Shown: positions 1 to 7,408, counted from the first letter of the stretch. The stretch is DNA of 23,972 bases from CAYGDT01 sp964348745 (GCA_964348745.1 CAYGDT010000010.1:1-23972), one strand, 5' to 3'. A program made the numbers and translations. Notes: generated by a model from the sequence alone, not told the origin.

Positions 1-60
1 GATTGCAAAATAGGATCCCCCTCCTTCCGGGAGAGTGAACGACGCACAGCTTGGACAAAT
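1..60. repeat. Truncated copy of the local 50-bp repeat unit
   Basis: The window opens with GATTGCAAAATAGGATCCCC followed by a C-rich/G-rich mini-palindrome and ACGCACAGCTTGGA. The same order of words (GATTGCAAAA, AGAATCCCCCTCC, a short palindrome, GTACAGCTTGCA) recurs at 597-745 on the far side of the DUF559 gene. This is a diverged copy of that array and it may continue to the left of the window. Confidence 0.6.
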
Positions 61-121
61 TCGCAGGCGTTCTATGCAGCGATAGAACGTCTTTTCTGTC
101 ATCTGTTAGCGGAAATGTTCG

Positions 122-602
122 GTCATTATCCCCCCTCCCGGCGGGAGGGGGTAGGGGGAGGGGATACGTTTGTGGGAATATCAATGCCATGCTGCGTCAT
201 ATCATTCACCTCAATTCACCGAAGAAGGAATTTGCACGATATTTGCGGAGACATCATACAAGAGGAGAGAGCGTTCTCTGGATACAACTCAAAGCGAAAC
301 GATTCCATGGATTGAAATTTCGTAGGCAAGTACCCTTTGGACCGTACATTGTAGATTTTATCTGCGTGGAGAAAAAATTGATTATTGAAGTGGATGGAGC
401 GACACATGACGAACTGAATACCCAAAAACGTGATGCATTACGAGAGACATATCTACGAAAACAGGAATTCACTGTTCTACGTTTCAGCGATGATGACGTA
501 TTGCGTTCACTCGATGAGGCTATCGCACAGCTTGAACAGGTACTTGGTTATTCCAAACACGAATCCCCCCTCCCTACCCTCCCCCTCCGGGGGAGGGAAT
601 GA
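122..602 (+). mobile_element. Putative DUF559-carrying element with inverted G/C-rich ends
   Basis: The left end (about 129-165) is a hairpin, CCCCCCTCCC-GGC-GGGAGGGGG, followed by TAGGGGGAGGGGATACGTTT. The right end (about 564-598) reads CCCCCCTCCCTACCCTCCCC and then CTCCGGGGGAGGG. It is an approximate inverted repeat of the left end. The only gene between the ends is the DUF559 endonuclease, and its last codons and stop lie inside the right end. A second copy at 742-860 keeps both ends but lacks the interior. Gene-plus-termini with an internally deleted relative is the usual picture of an autonomous and a non-autonomous element. Mobility is inferred; I cannot define target-site duplications. 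Confidence 0.5.
189..602 (+). CDS. DUF559 (Vsr/MutH-like) endonuclease-domain protein
   Basis: The protein has 137 residues from the ATG at 189. Earlier in-frame codons run through the hairpin repeat and look non-coding. The PD-(D/E)XK core is visible: GPYIVDF (D56), then IIEVDG (E67, D69) and H73, with a late FTVLRF strand around residues 94-99. DUF559 proteins are small Vsr-like nuclease-fold proteins that often lie beside repeats; their substrate is generally unknown. The last 12 residues (SPLPTLPLRGRE) are translated from the right-end G/C-rich repeat, so that repeat supplies the stop codon. I see no ribosome-binding site and no clear promoter. It could be a housekeeping repair nuclease, but its position inside its own repeats suggests a role in moving or maintaining them. 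Confidence 0.85.
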   Translation: MLRHIIHLNSPKKEFARYLRRHHTRGESVLWIQLKAKRFHGLKFRRQVPFGPYIVDFICVEKKLIIEVDGATHDELNTQKRDALRETYLRKQEFTVLRFSDDDVLRSLDEAIAQLEQVLGYSKHESPLPTLPLRGRE

Positions 603-745
603 TGTAGCACAGCTTGCAGAGCAGAATTCCTTTCCCTTGCGGAGGGAATGACGTTGTACAGATTGCAAAACAGAATCCCCCTCCTTTGTGGGAGGGAATG
701 ACGTTGTACAGCTTGCAGAGGAGGATTCCGCTCCCTACGCAGGAT
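597..745. repeat. Tandem array of about 50-bp units
   Basis: Units begin with GAATGA at 597, 646 and 696, a period of 49-50 bp. The consensus order is GAATGACGTTGTACAG, C/ATTGCARA, AGAATCCCCCTCC and a short palindrome ending GGGAGG. The 646 and 696 copies are nearly identical over their first 20 bases; the 597 copy is more diverged. No gene in either direction is supported in 603-959. This array, the deleted element at 742-860 and a promoter at 925-953 account for most of that stretch. Confidence 0.8.
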
Positions 746-860
746 CCCCCTCCCATAGGGAGGGGGTAGGGGGAGGGGATACGTTTAAAAGTTTGAACAG
801 GTACTAGGATATTCCAGAGTCTGATCCACCCTTCCCTGGCCTCCTTCCGAGGGAGGGATG
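742..860 (+). mobile_element. Internally deleted derivative of the DUF559 element
   Basis: Its left part (about 742-786), CCCCCTCCC-ATA-GGGAGGGGGTAGGGGGAGGGGATACGTTT, matches 127-171 almost base for base apart from the hairpin loop. After a few bases it continues TTGAACAGGTACTAGGATAT at about 792, matching TTGAACAGGTACTTGGTTAT at 532 near the 3' end of the DUF559 gene. It stays alignable to the terminal GGGAGGG at about 858. The roughly 360 bp that encode the nuclease core are absent. This arrangement resembles a MITE made from its parent element. Divergence of the right part (roughly one base in five) suggests the event is not recent. Confidence 0.65.
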
Positions 861-924
861 CAGGCAAGTGAGCGCGGGTGGAGGTGATGGAGTCACAGAG
901 TGTGATGTCTGCGTTTACAACAAT

Positions 925-953
925 TTGCAACTCACTGCGTACCCTTCTACAAT
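925..953 (+). promoter_or_regulatory. Sigma70-type promoter for the gene at 960
   Basis: TTGCAA (925-930), 17-bp spacer, TACAAT (948-953). The -10 ends six bases before ATG 960, so the predicted transcription start is the A of the start codon, giving a leaderless mRNA. Confidence 0.65.
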
Positions 954-959
954 TTCATC

Positions 960-1265
960 ATGGTAAAAACAAAGGTTTCTCTTATTGTGGCGACGTTGCT
1001 CGCTCTCTGGAAGGGGAGAAAGAGTATCATTGTTGTCATGCTGGCGGTGTTAGCCATCTATACTTTTGGCTTAAGGAAGCCATTATCAGTGTCTTCGTGC
1101 CACGCTGCTTCAAAGCAGCAGGCACGTGTCATCATGAAGCAGCGCGCAGCAAACAGTCCGGACAACGAGCAGTTCCGTGTCGCTGCTGCAGCGAGTATGT
1201 ACGCGAATGAAGACTATGCACCCGCGTTCAGCAATTGCATGCTACGCAAGGGGTATATGTTGTAG
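960..1265 (+). CDS. Small membrane/secreted protein, unknown function
   Basis: The protein has 101 residues and I do not recognise its family. The N-terminus has two hydrophobic stretches (about 6-16 and 23-37) separated by the basic segment KGRK. This suggests either a hairpin in the membrane or a late signal anchor. The rest is polar with three cysteines outside the membrane segments and several alanine-rich turns. The start is supported by a good TTGCAA-17-TACAAT promoter placing the transcript start on this ATG. It ends 18 bp before the convergent surface-protein gene, and no hairpin terminator is visible between them. Alternative: a chance ORF, but the promoter match makes that less likely. 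Confidence 0.55.
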   Translation: MVKTKVSLIVATLLALWKGRKSIIVVMLAVLAIYTFGLRKPLSVSSCHAASKQQARVIMKQRAANSPDNEQFRVAAAASMYANEDYAPAFSNCMLRKGYML

Positions 1266-1283
1266 TGAGACGTACTTCATTCC

Positions 1284-2990
1284 TTACCTTTCTCTCGTCA
1301 TCCAATTGATGTTGAGGAACCCTACATGTGCTTCGCCGGAGTTCGTCGTCCTCGCTACCGGCGTTATGATAATCGTGATATAGCTCCCAGGCGTATACGT
1401 TCCCGCACTCTGGGGACCGGTAATGGTTGCCGTCGTCCATGATTGATTCACGAGGTCCGTTCCGCCCGTCAGAGTTACGGCGGAGCCTGCGGTGTCAATC
1501 ATCGCGACATCGATTTGGTTATCGTTGGCTGAGGCTGCATTTGTTCTATAGCGCAGCTGTATGGGCACCGAACCGTCCCAGTGCTTAAATTCATCTGGAA
1601 CTTTCACGCGTACGGCGATTGCGTAACTTTGGAGCGAAGAGAGCGTGGATGTCCATTTGTAGTAATTTTCTTTGTTGGTTGAATCATAGGCCAGCACCAT
1701 TTGCCCGACATTGTTCGATCCACTGCCGTAGTAGACGGCTCCGGCGTATTCCGGACTCAGGGAGAGCTGCGCACCGCTGCTGGCGGTTTGATTGATCGTC
1801 AGTTTATTATTGCCATCGTCGTAGCTCAGGAGGATTCCAGAGCCTGCCATAAACAGAGTGTTTAGTCGGTCGTCGACGCTTTCGTTGAATCCTTCGGCGT
1901 CGCATGCCAGTTGTCCATTTGAATCTGTCGTCAGCAATGTGCAGCTCGTGATTCCTGCGATCGTAACATTCCCTCCGAAGAATGAGTTGCCCTCAATTGC
2001 AAGTGTTCCGGATGAAGACAATGCGGTATCTGCTTTCAGAAAACTACCGGAGATCGTCCCAAGGACTGCAAGTGCAGTTTTCGGAGCTATCAAACCGATA
2101 CCGACGCGGTTTGCTGATGCATCGATGCTTAAGGTGTTCGAGTCGAAGTTCAAGGAATCTGCCGCACTGTTGAGCGTAATATCGACTGTCTGGGCACTGA
2201 GATCAATAATGCCGTCGTTGATCACCAACGTGCCATCACTATCGATGGTGAGCCGATCTCCGCCGTCTCCGATGGTCGTAGAGGCTCCGAAGTTGATATT
2301 ACCTCCACCGATATGTAAGTCACCGACCAGCGTCGTATTTCCCATTACTTGCAATCCTCCGCTGGAAGTTAAGTTGTTCTGTGCATGTACGATCCGTCCG
2401 GAAGCCGTTCCGAAGATCTCGAGTGATGTTCCAGTGAGCACGCTATTGAGAGAGAAGAAATTGCTCGCACTGAGTGAAAGCCCCTGACTCGCTTTGAAAC
2501 TTGTACCGCCGTTATCGTCGGACCATGAGAGGGTTCCCGCGCCGTTGGTCTTCAGTACTTTTCCGGTTGCAGACCCGTCTCCGCGGGGGAAGATGTATTT
2601 GACTCCGTTTATAGTAATGCCTGATCCGATCGTGACGTCTTCGTTAAACTGCGACAGCCCGTCGACCACCAATTGCCCAGACGCCGTCAGCAAATCCTGT
2701 GCGTGAATCCGTTTACCCGAAGCCGTTCCTTGTATTTCCAAACTACTATCAAACTCAAATTGGTTTGCAGTTTTATTCAAGATCAGTCCACTGCCGGTGT
2801 TGCCGAATCGCAGTTCGATATTTGTGTTGCCATCACCTTGATCGATCGATTGAAATGCTTCTGTGTTTACAAGCAGTGTCGGGCTCCAGCTGCTTGCGAC
2901 GACGGCAGTCGGCAGAAAGATCACGCCTGCAAGTATGGCGAGCAATCGCGGAGTGATTTGCGTATGCATGTGATGCAGCTTTTTGATCAT
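1284..2990 (-). CDS. Secreted modular surface protein with paralogous C-terminal domain
   Basis: The protein has 568 residues, starting at MIKKLHHMHTQ. The start is chosen because an extended -10 (3017-3025) lies about 27 bases upstream, and an in-frame ATG further up would precede that promoter. Residues 1 to about 33 form a signal peptide with a basic start and a hydrophobic core before VVASS. The middle is a series of short Gly/Ser/Asn-rich beta modules with recurring words such as IxGTASGxxxHAQ, LxSSGxLxVxG and NxTIxG, like those in fibre or beta-solenoid surface proteins. The last ~154 residues (about 415-568) form a separate beta-rich domain shared with the neighbour at 3111-4667. Common residues include GSxNVGQ, YxWTST, EFxxW, YRT, DTAG, LTG and WTTA. 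Probable role: cell-surface structure or adhesion. No enzymatic motif is seen. Confidence 0.8.
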   Translation of the reverse strand: MIKKLHHMHTQITPRLLAILAGVIFLPTAVVASSWSPTLLVNTEAFQSIDQGDGNTNIELRFGNTGSGLILNKTANQFEFDSSLEIQGTASGKRIHAQDLLTASGQLVVDGLSQFNEDVTIGSGITINGVKYIFPRGDGSATGKVLKTNGAGTLSWSDDNGGTSFKASQGLSLSASNFFSLNSVLTGTSLEIFGTASGRIVHAQNNLTSSGGLQVMGNTTLVGDLHIGGGNINFGASTTIGDGGDRLTIDSDGTLVINDGIIDLSAQTVDITLNSAADSLNFDSNTLSIDASANRVGIGLIAPKTALAVLGTISGSFLKADTALSSSGTLAIEGNSFFGGNVTIAGITSCTLLTTDSNGQLACDAEGFNESVDDRLNTLFMAGSGILLSYDDGNNKLTINQTASSGAQLSLSPEYAGAVYYGSGSNNVGQMVLAYDSTNKENYYKWTSTLSSLQSYAIAVRVKVPDEFKHWDGSVPIQLRYRTNAASANDNQIDVAMIDTAGSAVTLTGGTDLVNQSWTTATITGPQSAGTYTPGSYITIIITPVARTTNSGEAHVGFLNINWMTRER

Positions 2991-3016
2991 TGTGTATTTT
3001 TTTGTTATTTCAAGAC

Positions 3017-3025
3017 AGTATACCA
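3017..3025 (-). promoter_or_regulatory. Extended -10 promoter
   Basis: On the minus strand this reads TGG-TATACT and continues GTC. The 12-base word TGGTATACTGTC occurs identically upstream of the SLH/Calx-beta gene (14041-14052). The predicted start is near 3010, giving a leader of about 20 bases. The -35 is weak, as is usual for extended -10 promoters. Confidence 0.6.
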
Positions 3026-3058
3026 AAAAATGCACTACTGTGCTGCTACAGTGTATTG

Positions 3059-3075
3059 ACGAAATAGTATTTCGT
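3059..3075. promoter_or_regulatory. Perfect palindrome upstream of surface-protein promoter
   Basis: ACGAAAT-AGT-ATTTCGT is a 7-bp perfect inverted repeat with a 3-base centre. It lies about 50 bp upstream of the predicted start of the 1284-2990 gene, between the two paralogues. No T-run follows on the minus strand, so an operator is more likely than a terminator. No regulator is identified. Confidence 0.4.
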
Positions 3076-3110
3076 TGTTTAGTATTTTTCGTCACTATGG
3101 CATACATTCG

Positions 3111-4667
3111 TTATTCCCTCGGGAGTTCAACGTAGTTCAGGCGCAGGTGTCCTATTTGGACTTCTTGGTTATCTTTTGCGGAAGCGTGTATTTTAATCAG
3201 GAATCCGCTTCCTGTAGTCCACGTGGGTGTCCCTGCGAAGCCTACGTTTGCCGTCGTCCAGTCAGTACTTGCCAAATTTGACGAATTACCGGTGAGAGAT
3301 ACGGTATTTCCCGCAGTATCGGTGACGGTGATATCAGCTTTGGTCGTCGCAGTATTGCTGGTGGTCGTTCTGTATTTGAGCAAAAGGGGAGTACTTGTCC
3401 AGCGAACGAATTCTGGTGAGACGGTTGCATGGACAATAATGTCGTAGTCTTGGAGTGTGCTTCGGGTGCTCGTCCAGACGTAGTGATTGGAAGCGGCTGC
3501 GCCGGAACTGGTTACCGAGAGCTGGCCGACATTGTCACTGCCGTCTGCTTTGTAGGCGGCTCCGTCATAGGCTGGGGCGTAGGTTTTGGTTATGGTTGTT
3601 TCGCGGTCATCTGTGTTAAAGACTCTACGATCTGAAATCGTGGAAACCGCTCCGCCGCTTGTTACTACGGTTGCGAGCGCGATGTAGCTTTCATCACCCG
3701 GGAAGTTGCTGGTTCGTATGGTGAGCCCTCCTGAACCGAAGAAGACGTTGTTCGTCGCATTATTCGTGACGGCGATATTGCTGCCACCTGCGTACTGTGT
3801 CACGTTTCCCCCAAGGCGGTAATCACCCGCAGCGATGTTGATCGTGAGTCCCGCACCACTGCTGACCTGCAAGTGCGTTTGGCTGCCTCCTGAAGATAAC
3901 TGGGATATATCAACACCGTTGATGAGTCCTGTAACCGTCAGATCTCCCTGAATGCGTACATCGTCATTGAAGTTGAATCGGCTGGTATCCTGTTCGTAAC
4001 TCAGTTCCTTACCCAGAGCATCGCCAAATCGCAGATAGAGCGTGCCACCGCTTGAATTGTCGGTATCAATGGTAAACCGATTATTGAGCGTGCCGCCCTG
4101 CAACAAGTTTCCACCTTTGCCGAGCAGGGGAATGGCACCGCTGCCCGTACCGATCTCCCTCTGATCAAGGAAGTCAGCATTCAGTGCAAATGGTACGGAT
4201 TCCACCGGAGAGCGGTCAATCGCACTCTCTGCTGGATTTCGATCGAGCAGCTCGTAACTCGTGTTTCCTGCCGTCGAGGCTTTGACTTCCACTTGCATGT
4301 AAAGGCTTAAGAGCGTCGAGAGTGCCATCGTGGAAAAATTTGGGAGTGCGGTGGCACTGCCAAGCTCCACCGAGAAGTATCCGTTACTGTCGGGGGTGAC
4401 GGTTTGTACTTCCTGCCAAGCGGCGTAGTTGCTTGCGCCGATATTGATCGCGCCCGTACCTGTTACGTCGCCATCCACTTTGTCTGCACTTTTCCAGTAA
4501 CTAAACCGGATACTCACGGCAGTCGTCACGGGGCTCCCCGAGCTACTCAGCAGATGCCCATTGTAGACAACACGTTGTGGTGCGGATGTTGCTGCAAGTA
4601 CGAGCGGAGCCGTGGCTGCAATTGCCAGAGCGACCGCGCCGATGCTGAGGAGTATGCGCGTATTCAT
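3111..4667 (-). CDS. Secreted modular surface protein, paralogue of 1284-2990
   Basis: The protein has 518 residues from MNTRILLSIGAVALAIAATA, a clear signal peptide (cleavage near VLAAT). The ATG overlaps the stop of the upstream gene as ATGA, which fixes the start and implies translational coupling. Residues 30-190 resemble the N-terminal beta domain often seen in CPR secreted proteins (QRVVYNGHLLSSSGSPV, then FSYWKS, then YFSVELGS). The segment LYLRFGD...FNFNDDVRIQGDL has a counterpart near the N-terminus of the paralogue. The last ~152 residues (about 367-518) form the shared C-terminal domain. Likely exported with its two neighbours to build a surface structure. No catalytic motif is visible. 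Confidence 0.8.
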   Translation of the reverse strand: MNTRILLSIGAVALAIAATAPLVLAATSAPQRVVYNGHLLSSSGSPVTTAVSIRFSYWKSADKVDGDVTGTGAINIGASNYAAWQEVQTVTPDSNGYFSVELGSATALPNFSTMALSTLLSLYMQVEVKASTAGNTSYELLDRNPAESAIDRSPVESVPFALNADFLDQREIGTGSGAIPLLGKGGNLLQGGTLNNRFTIDTDNSSGGTLYLRFGDALGKELSYEQDTSRFNFNDDVRIQGDLTVTGLINGVDISQLSSGGSQTHLQVSSGAGLTINIAAGDYRLGGNVTQYAGGSNIAVTNNATNNVFFGSGGLTIRTSNFPGDESYIALATVVTSGGAVSTISDRRVFNTDDRETTITKTYAPAYDGAAYKADGSDNVGQLSVTSSGAAASNHYVWTSTRSTLQDYDIIVHATVSPEFVRWTSTPLLLKYRTTTSNTATTKADITVTDTAGNTVSLTGNSSNLASTDWTTANVGFAGTPTWTTGSGFLIKIHASAKDNQEVQIGHLRLNYVELPRE

Positions 4668-5392
4668 TTCTGTTGACGGGAATGTTTTTTTTGGCTTCGG
4701 CGCTTTGGGATCTTGATATAACCGTTTCGGTACCTTTGGAAGAAGTAGCCAAGCAAAAAGGAAACGAGAGCTACCAGTAACAGCGGGAGCGTTCGCTGGA
4801 TGCATTTCGGTTGCCACAGCCCCGTTATCATCGTTTTTACGTTAGTTTCGCTTAAGGCCGTGGAATATTCGGTGCCTTGCTGGATTTCTACACCCGATTG
4901 CGTAATTCCCTGTGTCGGCACACTGCCCTGAGCAACAAGAGCAGGCTTAGGAAGATTTATTTCTGGGACAGGAGTGTGCTGCGCAACTTCGGGTGCTGCT
5001 GGCTTACTCGGAACGATTGGTGGGGGAACGATTGCTGCTTTCGAGGATTTTTGTGCATTGGGATTTGCTCCGCTGCCGCCCCCGCCCTGCCCTCCGCCGC
5101 TTGTTGTATCGGAAGACGAAGACGACGTTGATGTTGAAGACGAAGACGATGTCGCAGTAAACGCTCCCACAATTTGGAAACTGTCACTCTTAAGGGGAAC
5201 GGCTGTCCATGTTTCTCGGTTACCATCAAGCGTGTAGGAATCGGAAACGGCTGGGTGACCTTCTGCATCGTTGCTTCCATTGTCGTAGAGTTGATACGAT
5301 GTGCTTTCCATTGCATGCACCTGCTCCACGCAGGAGAAAACAAGTGCGAAGGTCGCTACCGGAGCCAAGAAGAATATTGTGTGTTTGTTCAT
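4664..5392 (-). CDS. Secreted protein with Ser/Pro linker and C-terminal membrane anchor
   Basis: The protein has 242 residues. Residues 1-27 are a signal peptide ending QVHA. A short N-terminal domain (about 28-78) contains STSYQLYDNGSND, a sequence style I associate with secreted CPR proteins. A Ser/Thr run (about 80-95), a Gly-rich patch and a Pro-rich stretch follow. A hydrophobic segment, TLPLLLVALVSFLLGYFFQ (about 204-222), is followed by a strongly basic tail, giving a type-I membrane anchor. No LPxTG motif is present. It is the first gene of the minus-strand set and overlaps the next by ATGA. It may tether the two downstream surface proteins, which is an inference from order and topology only. 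Confidence 0.75.
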   Translation of the reverse strand: MNKHTIFFLAPVATFALVFSCVEQVHAMESTSYQLYDNGSNDAEGHPAVSDSYTLDGNRETWTAVPLKSDSFQIVGAFTATSSSSSTSTSSSSSDTTSGGGQGGGGSGANPNAQKSSKAAIVPPPIVPSKPAAPEVAQHTPVPEINLPKPALVAQGSVPTQGITQSGVEIQQGTEYSTALSETNVKTMITGLWQPKCIQRTLPLLLVALVSFLLGYFFQRYRNGYIKIPKRRSQKKHSRQQK

Positions 5393-5404
5393 ACTTAACG
5401 TAAT

Positions 5405-5433
5405 ATATTAACATACTTTTGACTAAATGTCTA
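5405..5433 (-). promoter_or_regulatory. Promoter of the surface-protein gene set
   Basis: On the minus strand: TAGACA (5433-5428), 17-bp spacer, and an extended -10 TGT-TAATAT (5413-5405). The predicted start at about 5398 leaves a leader of only six bases before the ATG at 5392. Confidence 0.6.
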
Positions 5434-5506
5434 TAATACGTTTTAAGTCTTATATAGCGCCAGTTTGCCGTTTTACGTAGAAATTCTGCACTGCGTCTGT
5501 TACGAT
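5432..5506 (+). promoter_or_regulatory. Two candidate promoters for the SLH gene
   Basis: A perfect TATAAT (5432-5437) lies in this AT-rich divergent region but has no good -35 at normal spacing. A second candidate, extended -10 TGT-TACGAT (5498-5506), would start transcription near 5513, 28 bases before ATG 5541. Either could serve the gene; the second disfavours the upstream ATG at 5505. Confidence 0.4.
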
Positions 5507-5540
5507 GTTTTCGAATGTACCTGCTTTCCCTTTGAATACG

Positions 5541-6590
5541 ATGATGCAATCTATTATCCGCTTCGCACTCGCAGGAATAGTCGCCGTAGTCCCATCGATC
5601 ACGTTTGCGCAAGAAGCTTCATTTAAAGACGTTCCAAAAGATCATTTCGCCTACGAAGCGGTGGAATTTCTAAAAGAAAATTCTGTGATCTCCGGATATG
5701 AAGATGGAACGTTCCGTCCCGGTCAGCAGGTCAACCGCGCAGAGGCTATCAAGTTGATCGTTGCTCCCTTGATTCAAGACGCACAGTTGGAACAAGCTAA
5801 GGCAGCTACGACGGTGTATTCCGATATCGATAATAACGCATGGTACAAGCCGTATGTAGAAATTGCACGCGTTGCAGGCATTGTTGATGGCCCTCCTACC
5901 AAGGAGAAGTTCAATGGATCATCACCGGTACTCAAGGCGGAGTTTATAAAAATGATTCTTCAGGCTTTCGGTGTAGACGCAGTGGGTTCGTACAAAGAAA
6001 TTTCACTCCCTCTTTCTCAGGATGTCACCGATACGAGCGCATGGTTTTACCCCTACATTCGTTTTGCAGTGAGTTCTTCCATGACGATGGTGAGCGACGA
6101 AGGCACGCTGCAGCCGGGTAAGTCACTGACACGCGGTGAAACAGCTGTCATGCTGTATCGCTATATCATGTATCAACAGGGCAGAAGGACGCAGGCACTC
6201 CTCTCGGAGGCTGAAAGCGAAATTCTGATTACATTATCGTTCCTGGAAAAGAAGGATCTGGTCGAAGCTGAGTATGCGTCCGCCAGGGCGTTGCTGGCTG
6301 CACGCGGAGCAAATACCAGTCGTCCCAATGAGCCTGTCGTGCAGGGAGCGGTCAAGGTGACTGAAGCGTTCCGTTCACTTGTGCGCGGATACCGTGCCGG
6401 TGTGAACAAGGATTATGACGAATCGATTCGTCTTTCCGGCGAAGCGTGGAATCTTGCTGCGCGTGGTATGGAACTCGACAGCAGTCTCTCGACGATCACG
6501 GAGCAGGTGCAGGCTATCTCAAAAGAGATGGCCGATGCGGCACGCTATGCCAAGGCAACTCCGCAAGCTGAGGCATCCGCGGGTCAGTAG
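5541..6590 (+). CDS. S-layer homology (SLH) domain protein
   Basis: The protein has 349 residues from the double ATG at 5541. The in-frame ATG at 5505 lies inside the likely -10. The signal peptide is residues 1-23, cleaved near TFA-Q. Three SLH-type repeats follow at about 27-75, 90-150 and 160-215. Diagnostic words are FKDVPKDHFAYEAVEFL, GYEDGTFRPGQQVNRAEA, YSDIDNNAWYKPYV and LTRGETAVMLYRYI. SLH domains bind pyruvylated or other secondary cell-wall polymers and hold proteins on the envelope. Residues from about 225 to the end are helical and Ala/Glu-rich, possibly a coiled or TPR-like spacer. It ends five bases before the convergent ZIP gene. Confidence 0.9.
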   Translation: MMQSIIRFALAGIVAVVPSITFAQEASFKDVPKDHFAYEAVEFLKENSVISGYEDGTFRPGQQVNRAEAIKLIVAPLIQDAQLEQAKAATTVYSDIDNNAWYKPYVEIARVAGIVDGPPTKEKFNGSSPVLKAEFIKMILQAFGVDAVGSYKEISLPLSQDVTDTSAWFYPYIRFAVSSSMTMVSDEGTLQPGKSLTRGETAVMLYRYIMYQQGRRTQALLSEAESEILITLSFLEKKDLVEAEYASARALLAARGANTSRPNEPVVQGAVKVTEAFRSLVRGYRAGVNKDYDESIRLSGEAWNLAARGMELDSSLSTITEQVQAISKEMADAARYAKATPQAEASAGQ

Positions 6591-6595
6591 GCTCC

Positions 6596-7336
6596 TTACG
6601 CACCAGCGAGAACATGCATAAGCCCGATACCTGCAATCATGCAGATGAGTTGGACGATGGCGTTATGGAACGACGTATCTTTGTGGAGCTCGGGAATCAG
6701 ATCGGAGCCTGCTATGTAGAGAAAGTTTCCGGCAGCGAGCGGAAGGAGAAAGATTTCAATATTGCTTACGGACTGTGAAAGACCGAAGACGAGCAATACC
6801 CCAAGGAATGCAGTGAGAGCGGAGAGAAAATTAAGGAAGAGCGCCCGCCCCTTGGTCATTCCGCTATGCAGCATTACTGCGAAGTCGCCGAGTTCCTGCG
6901 GGATTTCATGGAGAATGACCGCGATTGTCGTGGAGATGCCGACGGGAATACTCACGAGATACGCCGTGGCGATCAGTATGCCGTCCAAAAGGTTATGTAC
7001 ACCGTCGCCTATCAGTATGAGCGATCCTGCAGGATGCACATGTCCGACGCATTCAATATCGTGGCAGTGTCGCCAGTGAATAAATTTTTCAACGATAAAT
7101 GAAAGGAGAATTCCATAGAGGACAAATGTCAGTCCACTTGGTTCTTGAGGCATGCTATCTATAACTTCCGGCAGAAGATGCAGGAAAACGTTTCCGAGAA
7201 TTGCTCCGGTGGAGAAACTCACAAGATAAATAAGTATCCGTCGCAGTAACGCCTCTCTGAGCGAGAGAATAAACACTCCGACAAGTGAAAGGAGGCTGAT
7301 GATGAGGACGCTGAGCAAAGTGTAGATCGTTTGCAT
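6596..7336 (-). CDS. ZIP-family metal transporter
   Basis: The protein has 246 residues from MQTIYTLLSV. It is a polytopic membrane protein. The ZIP signatures are present: HLLPEV in the third helix, GDGVHNLLDGILIATAYL in the fourth and HEIPQELGDFAVML in the fifth. Together these supply the His/Asp/Glu residues of the binuclear metal site. ZIP proteins bring Zn, Fe or Mn into the cytoplasm; the substrate cannot be assigned here. The loop between helices 3 and 4 contains the His-rich HWRHCHDIECVGHVH, a plausible metal-sensing or entry loop. The gene is divergent from the acidic lipoprotein at 7466-7855, which could bind divalent cations outside the cell. Confidence 0.92.
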   Translation of the reverse strand: MQTIYTLLSVLIISLLSLVGVFILSLREALLRRILIYLVSFSTGAILGNVFLHLLPEVIDSMPQEPSGLTFVLYGILLSFIVEKFIHWRHCHDIECVGHVHPAGSLILIGDGVHNLLDGILIATAYLVSIPVGISTTIAVILHEIPQELGDFAVMLHSGMTKGRALFLNFLSALTAFLGVLLVFGLSQSVSNIEIFLLPLAAGNFLYIAGSDLIPELHKDTSFHNAIVQLICMIAGIGLMHVLAGA

Positions 7337-7345
7337 ATTGTGCGG

Positions 7346-7351
7346 ATAGTA
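7346..7351 (-). promoter_or_regulatory. Candidate -10 for the ZIP gene
   Basis: TACTAT on the minus strand, nine bases from the ATG, predicts a leader of about three bases. No convincing -35 is seen. Confidence 0.35.
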
Positions 7352-7408
7352 CGTGGGTCTCACTTGGCAATCCAGCAAAACGTGTTGGGATTTGCCGTTT
7401 ATTTTCCG

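Noticed and set aside
51..188. Longer DUF559 protein starting at 51
   Set aside because: The extra 46 residues are translated from the hairpin repeat and have no family resemblance; the DUF559 fold starts after ATG 189.
597..745. CRISPR array
   Set aside because: The units are contiguous and about 50 bp long with no unique spacers, and no cas genes are present.
574..930. Minus-strand ORF across the repeat array
   Set aside because: The predicted peptide is just the translated C/G-rich repeats, with no promoter or family match.
1858..2487. Plus-strand ORF of 209 codons opposite the surface protein
   Set aside because: It mirrors the low-complexity codons of the minus-strand gene, and no recognisable domain or promoter was seen.
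1284..5392. Phage tail-fibre cluster
   Set aside because: The modular beta repeats look fibre-like, but each protein has a signal peptide and no phage structural genes are nearby.
5419..5437. TTGACT followed by TATAAT as a standard promoter
   Set aside because: The spacer is only 7 bp, so the two hexamers cannot form one sigma70 promoter; TATAAT is kept only as a lone candidate -10.
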